NCBI GenBank assembly: GCA_963783085.1
Contig: CAWAMJ010000008.1
Coordinates: forward strand, 248,001 to 312,000
Reading direction: 5' to 3'
Source: CAVYUC01 sp963783085
Lineage (GTDB): Bacteria; Bacteroidota; Bacteroidia; Bacteroidales; Prolixibacteraceae
Length of the DNA: 64,000 nt
Under the pieces are notes generated by a model. It searched no databases. It was not told where the DNA came from and was given only the letters and a program-made list of their open reading frames with translations. Both the position numbers and the translations under genes were made by a program. This document shows, in pieces, positions 57,645 through 64,000 of this stretch; positions within the stretch are counted from its first letter, which is position 1; each line of letters opens with the position of its first letter.

Positions 57645-59258
57645 ATGAGCGAAAAAAATAACCTCCAATGGTGGCAAAAGGAAATTATTTATCAGGTATA
57701 TCCCCGTTCTTTTATGGATGCAAACGATGATGGCATTGGCGATATCCAGGGTATCATCAGCAAACTTGATTATCTCGAATGGCTTGGAATAAAAGCTGTT
57801 TGGATTTCGCCAATTTACCCGTCTCCAATGGCAGATTTTGGCTACGATATTTCCGATTATATCAGTATCGATCCAATTTTCGGGACAATGGAAGATTTCA
57901 ACCGCCTGAGGGATGCAGCACATGCCAAAAACATGAAAATCATCATGGACCTGGTACCCAATCATACTTCGGAGGAACACGAGTGGTTTAAAGAGTCGAG
58001 GTCATCGCTAAACAATCCAAAAAGGGACTGGTACATTTGGAAAGAACCCGGGAAAGACGGCAGTCCGCCAAACAACTGGATCAGCGAATTTGGCGGAAGT
58101 GCCTGGCAGTTTGATGAGCCGACCGGGCAATACTATTACCACAGTTTTTTAAAAGAACAACCCGATTTGAACTGGCACAATCCGCAGGTAAAAGAAGCAA
58201 TCTGGGAAACCATGCGTTTTTGGCTGCAAAAAGGTGTCGACGGATTTCGCGTTGATGTGCTCTGGTACCTCATAAAAGACAACCTTTTCCGGAATAATCC
58301 GCCGAATCCCGACTGGCATGAAGGTATGCCGGAACACGATAAATTAATACCTGCTTTTTCCAACGATCAACCCGATGTTCATAAGGTTGTGGCTGAAATG
58401 AGAAAAGTAGTTGATGAATTTCCCGATCGCCTGCTCATTGGTGAAATATACCTGCCGATTCCCAGGCTGGTCAATTATTACGGAAAAGGTGAAAAAAAGG
58501 GTGTTCATTTACCTTTTAATTTTCATCTTGTTTCCACCGATTGGAAGGCTCCTGATATTTACAACCTGATATCAGGTTACGAAGGTGCAATTGCTGATAA
58601 AGGCTGGCCCAACTGGGTGCTGGGAAACCACGATAAATCACGGATTAAAGCCAGGATTGGGGAAAACCAGGTCTGGAATGCAGCTATGCTTTTACTTACG
58701 CTAAGAGGCACACCAACCATGTATTACGGCGATGAAATCGGCATGTCTGATGCAGAAATTCCTGAAGACCAAATTCATGACCCGAGGGAACTTATTGAGC
58801 CGGGAATTGGCGTTGGACGCGATCCGCAACGTACTCCCATGCAATGGTCGGCCGATAAATCAGGTGGTTTTTCGAAGTACACTCCCTGGCTGCCCGTTGG
58901 GAAGGATATAGCAAAGATTAACGTGGAAAATGAAAAAAGGGACCCCAATTCGTTGCTTTCGTTTTACAGGAAGCTGATTAATTTACGGCAAAAAGAACCG
59001 GCCCTTTTTATGGGTACTTATTTTCCGGCAGGCATAAAGGACCAGCTTTTTTGTTATACCCGAAAGCACGGAAATACCGAATTCCTTATTTGTTTAAACC
59101 TGGGAAATCGGGAAATTTCTTTTTCAACTGAATTCAACTGGAGCGGTAAAGTGGAAATTGCAAAAAACAGCCATCCCGAAGGCAGTACGTTGCAAGGTGA
59201 AATTCAGTTGTCACCAAACGGGTGCATGTTAATCCGGCTGAACGGGACGGTGCATTAA
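57645..59258 (+). CDS. Alpha-glucosidase (oligo-1,6-glucosidase-like, GH13)
   Basis: A 537-residue cytoplasmic GH13 glucosidase. Motifs: IIYQVYPRSFMDANDDGIGDIQG at the start, DLVPNHTSEEHEWF (region I), GVDGFRVDVLWYLIKD with nucleophile Asp204, LLIGEIYLP with Glu267 and WVLGNHDKSRI with Asp330. Its length and the N-terminal sequence suit exo-acting enzymes that trim short alpha-glucans, maltose, isomaltose or related disaccharides. It is cotranscribed with the trehalose-synthase-like gene, pointing to a small trehalose or malto-oligosaccharide module. Confidence 0.92.
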   Translation: MSEKNNLQWWQKEIIYQVYPRSFMDANDDGIGDIQGIISKLDYLEWLGIKAVWISPIYPSPMADFGYDISDYISIDPIFGTMEDFNRLRDAAHAKNMKIIMDLVPNHTSEEHEWFKESRSSLNNPKRDWYIWKEPGKDGSPPNNWISEFGGSAWQFDEPTGQYYYHSFLKEQPDLNWHNPQVKEAIWETMRFWLQKGVDGFRVDVLWYLIKDNLFRNNPPNPDWHEGMPEHDKLIPAFSNDQPDVHKVVAEMRKVVDEFPDRLLIGEIYLPIPRLVNYYGKGEKKGVHLPFNFHLVSTDWKAPDIYNLISGYEGAIADKGWPNWVLGNHDKSRIKARIGENQVWNAAMLLLTLRGTPTMYYGDEIGMSDAEIPEDQIHDPRELIEPGIGVGRDPQRTPMQWSADKSGGFSKYTPWLPVGKDIAKINVENEKRDPNSLLSFYRKLINLRQKEPALFMGTYFPAGIKDQLFCYTRKHGNTEFLICLNLGNREISFSTEFNWSGKVEIAKNSHPEGSTLQGEIQLSPNGCMLIRLNGTVH

Positions 59259-59274
59259 ACCGGATTTGATTTAC

Positions 59275-59580
59275 TCAACGATATTTATCCATTTTATCTC
59301 CAATGGTAACATCGTTGTTGAAATCGACCTGTATTTTCAGGTTAGTCAGCATTTTCTCGGTTCCGGCTTTCCGGCAGGCGGTATGAATTTTTTCCAGCAA
59401 ACCGGTCAATTCATCGTAGTCGCATTCAACAACCGTTTCAAACGGGCACACCTGATAATTTAATCCTGACTCCTGAATGGCTTTTATGGCTTCGTCAACC
59501 AGCGAGTATTTCACTTTTCCTTCCGCTTCCGGCAAAACCTGAATGGCCACGTTAATTTTATGCTTCTTCCAAACCTTCAT
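59275..59580 (-). CDS. Thiamine-binding protein (MTH1187/UPF0045 family)
   Basis: A 101-residue protein of the MTH1187/YkoF-like fold, which binds thiamine or related ligands in tetramers. Typical sequence: KINVAIQVLPEAEG at the first strand, VDEAIKAIQESGLNYQVCPFETVVECDYDEL, and the C-terminal KIQVDFNNDVTIGDKMDKY. It overlaps the upstream gene by 23 bp, so the two are probably translated from one message. Ligand identity is inferred from the family only. Confidence 0.88.
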   Translation of the reverse strand: MKVWKKHKINVAIQVLPEAEGKVKYSLVDEAIKAIQESGLNYQVCPFETVVECDYDELTGLLEKIHTACRKAGTEKMLTNLKIQVDFNNDVTIGDKMDKYR

Positions 59581-60310
59581 TTCCTGGATCGTTATTTTGG
59601 TTCAACAATTGAATAATTTCGCCGCGCGACAAATCTTTTACATTGGTAACAATCATGTCGTCCTGCAAAAAGTTGCCGTATTGATTGCATTCATCGATTA
59701 CATTTCTGAAAATAGTTTTTAAATCGGCTTTTAAAGGTAAAAGCACCAGCGCAGTTGAAAATCCTTCAAAAAAACTCATGACTTCAAACTCGCCCTCTTC
59801 GTCTTTAAGCGAAAAAATCAGTTCGTCTTTTACCAGTTTTTGCTGTGTTTTATTCAGCAGGGATTCCCTTTTGTTATTGATGTAAACCACACAATACCGA
59901 AGTTTTTGTCCTTTCCCCCCCAAACCGGTAGAAATAAAAACCTGCTGTTCATCGAGCAACGAGCTTCGCATCAGCATTTTACTTTCCTGCAACGCAAGCA
60001 CTGCCCATTCCTTTAATTCCGAATCCTCCTGCTTCACAAATTTCTCTATGGTCCGGTAAGCCTGTACATCGTCGATTGCAGCCAATGCGGCCAATATTTG
60101 CTTCTTCTTCTTTTCTTCTGTATCCGGTTGAAATAATTCTTCGCGAGCTTCAAAAAATTCGTTCAAATTATTTCTTTTTCTCAATTTCCTTGAAAACTCG
60201 AAATATTTCATCTGCACTGCAATATCAATTTTCTCTTCCAAAATATTGAAATTACCCGGCAAATCTTCGAGCGCTTTCTGAATATTATTGTAGAAAATAT
60301 CTTCTTCCAT
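59558..60310 (-). CDS. Hypothetical protein with HEAT-like helical region
   Basis: A 250-residue soluble protein without signal peptide. Residues about 1-110 are helix-rich with a HEAT-like stretch (KQILAALAAIDDVQAYRTIEKFVK and LKEWAVLALQESKML). Residues about 120-220 look like an alpha/beta domain (VFISTGLGGKGQKLRYCVVYIN and GFSTALVLLPLKADL). I do not recognise the family; it looks restricted to related bacteria, which is an impression only. It overlaps the thiamine-binding protein gene downstream. Confidence 0.75.
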   Translation of the reverse strand: MEEDIFYNNIQKALEDLPGNFNILEEKIDIAVQMKYFEFSRKLRKRNNLNEFFEAREELFQPDTEEKKKKQILAALAAIDDVQAYRTIEKFVKQEDSELKEWAVLALQESKMLMRSSLLDEQQVFISTGLGGKGQKLRYCVVYINNKRESLLNKTQQKLVKDELIFSLKDEEGEFEVMSFFEGFSTALVLLPLKADLKTIFRNVIDECNQYGNFLQDDMIVTNVKDLSRGEIIQLLNQNNDPGNEGLEEA

Positions 60311-60388
60311 ACGACTATGATCTTATTATTTAAACCTCTTTCAATTGAAAGAAGAGTGTAAAATTATCATAAATCAGGTGAATTTAAA

Positions 60389-60396
60389 TATATTTG
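60389..60396 (+). promoter_or_regulatory. Candidate -7 promoter box for feoAB
   Basis: TATATTTG matches TAnnTTTG exactly and lies 58 nt before the GTG start. No good TTTG element is seen at the expected distance upstream. I found no obvious palindrome for an iron repressor. Confidence 0.35.
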
Positions 60397-60453
60397 TACG
60401 CTTATTTTTATTTAATTTAATTATAAGGAAGATAAAGGAGAACCAGAGGAACA

Positions 60454-62919
60454 GTGAAGTTGAGCGAGGTTAAAAACCAGGAACCGGTGATTATTACGAA
60501 AGTGCTGGGGCACGGATCATTCCGGAAACGAATTGCAGAAATGGGCTTCATTAAAGGGAAGGAAGTAAAAGTAATTAAAAGTACCCCTTTTAAAGGGCCG
60601 TTGGAATTTAAAATTCTGGATTACAATATTTCACTTCGTAAATCGGAAGCCGATTTAATCGAAGTGGTACCGGCAGATGAGTTTGTACCTTCTGAAAACG
60701 GAAGTTATGAAGGAGTAATCCACCGGCACAAAGATCCCATAAACCACTCGGAGGAAACCAAAACCATAAATGTAGCATTGGTCGGAAACCCAAATTGCGG
60801 CAAAACAACACTATTCAATTTTATTTCCGGGGCGAAAGAGAAAGTAGGAAATTATTCAGGGGTAACAGTCGATGTAAAAAAAGCTACGTTGAAACGAAAA
60901 GGCTACACCTTTAATTTCTTCGATTTGCCCGGCACATACAGCCTCACTGCTTATTCGCACGAAGAGATATTTGTCCGGAAATTTATCTATGAGGAAACTC
61001 CGGACCTTGTTATCAACGTAATCGATTCCACCAACCTGGAACGGAATCTTTTTCTTACCACTCAGCTCATCGACATGGACCTGCGCATTATTGGCGCCTT
61101 AAACATGTACGACGAGCTGGAAAGAAAAAAGATGGTTTTCAATTATGACGAAATGGCTCAATTACTTGGAATTCCTTTTATTCCCACGATAAGTTCAAAA
61201 GGTATTGGCATTGATAATCTGATCGATAAAACCATTGAATTGTTCGAAGGGAAAGATGATGTCTCACGCCATATCCACATTAATTATGGTAAAGATTTGG
61301 AAGATTCCATCCGGGTTATCCGGCAAAAAATTAAAGAAGACAAGCCAATTACCGATAAAATTTCGTCGCGTTTTCTGGCTATAAAATTACTGGAAAAAGA
61401 TAGCCACATTAACGAATTACTCTCGCATTATTCCAATTTTGAAGATATTCAAAAAACCACGAAGAAAGAGATCAGAAAAATCGAGGATTTGGAAAATGAA
61501 GATAGCGAAACATTAATTACGGATGCCAAATACGGGTTCATACATGGCGCCCTTGCCGAAAGTTTTAGTAATCCGTTTCGGAAGCAAAAAACGGTTTCCG
61601 AAAAAATCGACCATTTTCTCACCAATCGTTATCTGGGATTCCCGTTGTTTTCTGCCATTCTTTTTCTGATGTTTTTCACCACATTTAAAATCGGCAGTTA
61701 TCCCATGCAATGGATTGATACCGGCGTGGTTTGGTTTGGGAACCTGGTTTCGCACTGGATGACCGGGGGAATGCTCAGGGATTTGATTGTTAACGGAATC
61801 ATAAGCGGCGCGGGCAGTGTGCTTGTTTTTCTGCCAAACATCGTCATACTTTTCTTTTTCATTTCAATTCTCGAAAGTTCGGGTTACATGGCCCGGGCTG
61901 CATTTATTATGGATAAAATAATGCACAGCTTTGGCCTCCACGGCCGTTCGTTTATCCCGCTAATTATGGGTTTTGGATGCAATGTCCCTGCAATTCTGGC
62001 TACGCGTTCCATGCGAAATCGCGGCGATCGGCTGCTGACCATGCTCATCATTCCGTTCATGTCGTGCAGCGCCCGCCTTCCGGTGTATATCCTTATTATT
62101 TCGGCATTTTTTAAAACTCACCAGGCGCTGATTTTAATTGGGATTTACGGCGTTGGAATTGTGTTCGCGTTTCTAACCGCGCAGATTTTAAATAAAACCA
62201 TTTTCAAAAATAAGGAAACGCCTTTTGTGATGGAACTCCCGCCCTACCGCTTGCCTACTCTACAAAGCGTTTTGTTCCACATGTGGGATAAAACAAAGCA
62301 TTATTTAAAAAAAATAGGTACAATAATATTGATTGGAGTGGTATTGGTTTGGGCGCTTGAATATTTTCCGCGGGAAACCAAAAATTCGCCTCAAATACAG
62401 GAACAGATTGAAGCAACGAATCGAAGTGAGGAATTGAACCATCGGGAAAAAGAACTCGAAACAATCCGATTAAACCAGCAACTGGAATCCGACAGGCTAT
62501 CAAATTCATACCTGGGCCAATTGGGCAAATTTATCCGTCCGGTAATGGCGCCGCTGGGTTTCGACTGGAAAATGAGCGTGAGCCTTTTGGCAGGGCTGCC
62601 CGCAAAAGAAATTATTGTAAGCACAATGGGCATTTTATACCAAAGCAGCGACGATGAAACATCGGTAAATCTTCAGAAAAAACTTCAGGATGAAACATAC
62701 GTTGCCGGTCCAAAAGAGGGCCGGAAAGTTTTTACAACATCAACGGCCCTGGCATTTCTGATTTTTATTTTGATTTATTTCCCGTGTATTGGCGTAATTG
62801 CCACCATAAAAAATGAGTCAGGGACGTGGAAATGGGCATTATTTTCAGTATTTTATACAACGGCGCTGGCCTGGCTGGCTGCCTTTGCCGTTTACAATGC
62901 TGCCAATTTATTTGTTTAA
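60454..62919 (+). CDS. feoB: Fused FeoA-FeoB ferrous iron transporter
   Basis: An 821-residue Fe2+ importer with FeoA joined to FeoB. Residues 1 to about 75 are the SH3-like FeoA domain (HGSFRKRIAEMGFIKGKEV). The G domain follows: GNPNCGKTT (G1, near residue 110), YSGVTVD (G2), DLPGTYSL (G3) and NMYD (G4). The membrane part has two Gate domains, including LESSGYMARAAFIMD, GFGCNVPAILATR and SLLAGLPAKEIIVSTMG. A charged coiled segment (about 645-680) precedes the last Gate repeat. The start is GTG, preceded by AAAGGAG at 60435-60441. FeoAB fusion is common in Bacteroidota. Confidence 0.95.
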   Translation: MKLSEVKNQEPVIITKVLGHGSFRKRIAEMGFIKGKEVKVIKSTPFKGPLEFKILDYNISLRKSEADLIEVVPADEFVPSENGSYEGVIHRHKDPINHSEETKTINVALVGNPNCGKTTLFNFISGAKEKVGNYSGVTVDVKKATLKRKGYTFNFFDLPGTYSLTAYSHEEIFVRKFIYEETPDLVINVIDSTNLERNLFLTTQLIDMDLRIIGALNMYDELERKKMVFNYDEMAQLLGIPFIPTISSKGIGIDNLIDKTIELFEGKDDVSRHIHINYGKDLEDSIRVIRQKIKEDKPITDKISSRFLAIKLLEKDSHINELLSHYSNFEDIQKTTKKEIRKIEDLENEDSETLITDAKYGFIHGALAESFSNPFRKQKTVSEKIDHFLTNRYLGFPLFSAILFLMFFTTFKIGSYPMQWIDTGVVWFGNLVSHWMTGGMLRDLIVNGIISGAGSVLVFLPNIVILFFFISILESSGYMARAAFIMDKIMHSFGLHGRSFIPLIMGFGCNVPAILATRSMRNRGDRLLTMLIIPFMSCSARLPVYILIISAFFKTHQALILIGIYGVGIVFAFLTAQILNKTIFKNKETPFVMELPPYRLPTLQSVLFHMWDKTKHYLKKIGTIILIGVVLVWALEYFPRETKNSPQIQEQIEATNRSEELNHREKELETIRLNQQLESDRLSNSYLGQLGKFIRPVMAPLGFDWKMSVSLLAGLPAKEIIVSTMGILYQSSDDETSVNLQKKLQDETYVAGPKEGRKVFTTSTALAFLIFILIYFPCIGVIATIKNESGTWKWALFSVFYTTALAWLAAFAVYNAANLFV

Positions 62920-62922
62920 ACG

Positions 62923-63135
62923 ATGACGCAGGAAATTATAACCTATATTATTATTGCAGTTGCTGTTTTTTACAGCGCTGTTAAAATTTACCGGAATTTC
63001 AGCAAAAAGAAAATAATTAAAACTGCTGAAGAACCTGTAAATCATCACTGTTCCGATTGTCCGGCGGAATGTGTATTACGCGATGCATCGTCGCAAACCG
63101 TGAAGGATAACAGCGAATTGTGCATCAAAAAATAA
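62923..63135 (+). CDS. FeoB-associated Cys-rich membrane protein
   Basis: A 70-residue protein with one N-terminal membrane helix (EIITYIIIAVAVFYSAVKIY) and a short Cys-rich tail (HHCSDCPAEC...LCIKK). It starts 3 bp after feoB. This placement and composition define the FeoB-associated Cys-rich family, thought to assist FeoB in the manner of FeoC. Confidence 0.88.
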   Translation: MTQEIITYIIIAVAVFYSAVKIYRNFSKKKIIKTAEEPVNHHCSDCPAECVLRDASSQTVKDNSELCIKK

Positions 63136-63285
63136 TTTTTTTTGAATTCGGCGTTTAAGATATATAAAACAGAATGAGGCTTAAGTCCTGTTATATAGCA
63201 ACTCAACCACCAGTCAGCTTAAACTGATAGCAATACAAAAATAGAACAAAATCGGTTTTGATTAACTTCATTGCCGCTCCCTTCA
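63136..63285. other. Intergenic sequence with a small imperfect palindrome
   Basis: TATATAAAACAG (63161-63172) and CCTGTTATATA (63187-63197) can pair around a CTTAAG centre just after the feo unit. There is no T run, so a terminator role is uncertain. No gene is seen. Confidence 0.4.
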
Positions 63286-63480
63286 AAGGCTGTTTGAAAA
63301 TAGGATAAGAAGTAATTAATTTTTGCACCGGGTTTTAACCCGGTGATTTATTGATGAATGAAAGTCGGCTTTAGCCTTTAATTTTCAGCGTTTTAAAGGC
63401 TAAAGCCTGAACTTTGCCAATAAGTTTTTAACCACCGGGCTGAAGCCATGGTGTAAAAATTTGTATTTTCACACAGCCTG
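63286..63480. mobile_element. MITE-like intergenic repeat of about 195 bp with terminal inverted repeats
   Basis: The left end AAGGCTGTTTGAAAATA and the right end TATTTTCACACAGCCTG are inverted copies with two mismatches. Subterminal arms also pair (TTTTTGCACCGGGTT against a right arm with CACCGGGCTGAAGCCATGGTG). The centre forms a further hairpin, GGCTTTAGCCTTT and AAAGGCTAAAGCC (63365-63407). No coding capacity. It closely resembles short intergenic elements scattered in Bacteroidota genomes. Confidence 0.7.
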
Positions 63481-63582
63481 TTCAGTGAACGAATACTGGA
63501 ATTTCCAGTAGGAAAGGGTTTTAACCACATTTTTTTAAGCAAAAAAAGCTTATCGATTAAGTGCCTGATTCAATAATTTTTT

Positions 63583-64000
63583 TTAAAGGTATTTTAATTC
63601 ATTGATGGTTCGGACCGGATTATCTGAACCGAATACAAAACTGCCGGCTACCAAAACATTTGCCCCCTTATCGAAAAGCAACTTGCCGGTTTCAAAGTTC
63701 ACTCCCCCATCCACCTCAATCAGGCAACCGGGATTTTGTTTATCGGTGAGTTCTTTTAATTCGCTTACTTTTTTATAGGTATTTTCAATGAAGGTCTGAC
63801 CGCCAAATCCCGGGTTGACTGACATGAGCAACACCATATCCAAATCATAAATTATATCCTCCAACAGGGCAACCGGTGTATGAGGGTTCAGGCAAACACT
63901 TGCTTTAACTCCTTGTTCTTTAATATGATGAACAGTTCTGTGCAAATGCGGACAAGTTTCGTAATGAACCGTTATGTAATTTGCCCCCGCACGTGCAAAT
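63583..64000 (-). CDS. rpe: Ribulose-phosphate 3-epimerase, C-terminal part (5' end outside window)
   Basis: The frame is open to the right edge of the window (FARAGANYITVHYE), so the N-terminus is missing; the ATG at 63945 is internal. The visible 138 residues cover the second half of the barrel: the His in VHYE, KASVCLNPHTPVALLEDI, VLLMSVNPGFGGQTFIENT (active-site Met and catalytic region), EVDGGVNFETG (second catalytic Asp) and GANVLVAGSFVFGS (phosphate loop). It interconverts ribulose 5-phosphate and xylulose 5-phosphate in the pentose phosphate pathway. Confidence 0.94.
   Translation of the reverse strand, partial: FARAGANYITVHYETCPHLHRTVHHIKEQGVKASVCLNPHTPVALLEDIIYDLDMVLLMSVNPGFGGQTFIENTYKKVSELKELTDKQNPGCLIEVDGGVNFETGKLLFDKGANVLVAGSFVFGSDNPVRTINELKYL

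Noticed and set aside
1..64000. CRISPR array, prophage, rRNA operon or secretion-system cluster
   Set aside because: No regularly spaced direct repeats, phage structural genes, rRNA sequence or secretion genes were found on either strand.

Overview
The window looks like a chromosomal stretch of a Bacteroidota bacterium, most likely a Marinilabiliales/Prolixibacteraceae-type lineage. The phylum assignment rests on several things: an 11-gene complex I operon (nuoABCDHIJKLMN) without nuoE/F/G, a fused FeoA-FeoB with a downstream FeoB-associated Cys-rich protein, a DUF5916 protein, mostly weak Shine-Dalgarno sequences, and -7 boxes of the TAnnTTTG type. The order-level placement is inference. One tRNA (Arg, ACG) is present; no rRNA, CRISPR array, phage or transposase gene was seen.

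Layout. 1-2 kb: end of a UPF0182 membrane protein and a YbhB/PEBP-like protein, closed by a terminator. 2-11 kb, minus strand: DNA repair and housekeeping genes (mutM, ppsA, a split phosphotransferase/P-loop kinase pair, an azurin-like cupredoxin, ligA, polX). 11.4-13.2 kb: a plus-strand cassette made of a five-repeat 'WM' exported protein, a PadR regulator and a PspC protein, with a palindrome overlapping the promoter. 13.2-15.2 kb: a triple-BON protein, a small membrane protein and an HD hydrolase. 15.3-28.2 kb: a dense monovalent-cation cluster with KtrA/KtrB, two cation:proton antiporters, two frameshifted TrkH genes, a frameshifted KdpD-like kinase, an intact KdpE-like regulator and an intact TrkH. 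28.5-38.8 kb: the nuo operon plus a conserved hypothetical. 38.9-47.3 kb: a heavy-metal RND efflux operon (adaptor, pump, outer-membrane channel) facing a beta-propeller lipoprotein and a DUF1259 protein. 47.6-50.9 kb: a CDF transporter and a DUF5916 protein. 50.9-55.2 kb: a patchy region with gene remnants, a palindromic element, acnA and a DUF488 gene. 55.4-64 kb: tRNA-Arg, two GH13 enzymes, a thiamine-binding protein, FeoAB, a MITE-like repeat and the end of rpe.

The strongest structural signal is a set of at least 21 single-base phase breaks between about 21.8 and 45.9 kb (16 extra and 5 missing bases, several at short homopolymers). Fifteen of them fall in 21.3-26.0 kb. The interrupted genes (two trkH, the kdpD-like gene, nuoL, czcA-like, a tolC-like gene, a beta-propeller gene) stay well conserved between breaks, and the total length of each agrees with the inferred indels. 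A sequence or assembly artefact is therefore more likely than long-standing decay, though real inactivation of the trkH copies cannot be excluded from sequence alone.

The best candidate for something little described is the PadR-PspC cassette with its tandem L-x-[LI]-E-x-W-M repeat protein, which carries a clear promoter, operator and strong ribosome-binding site.
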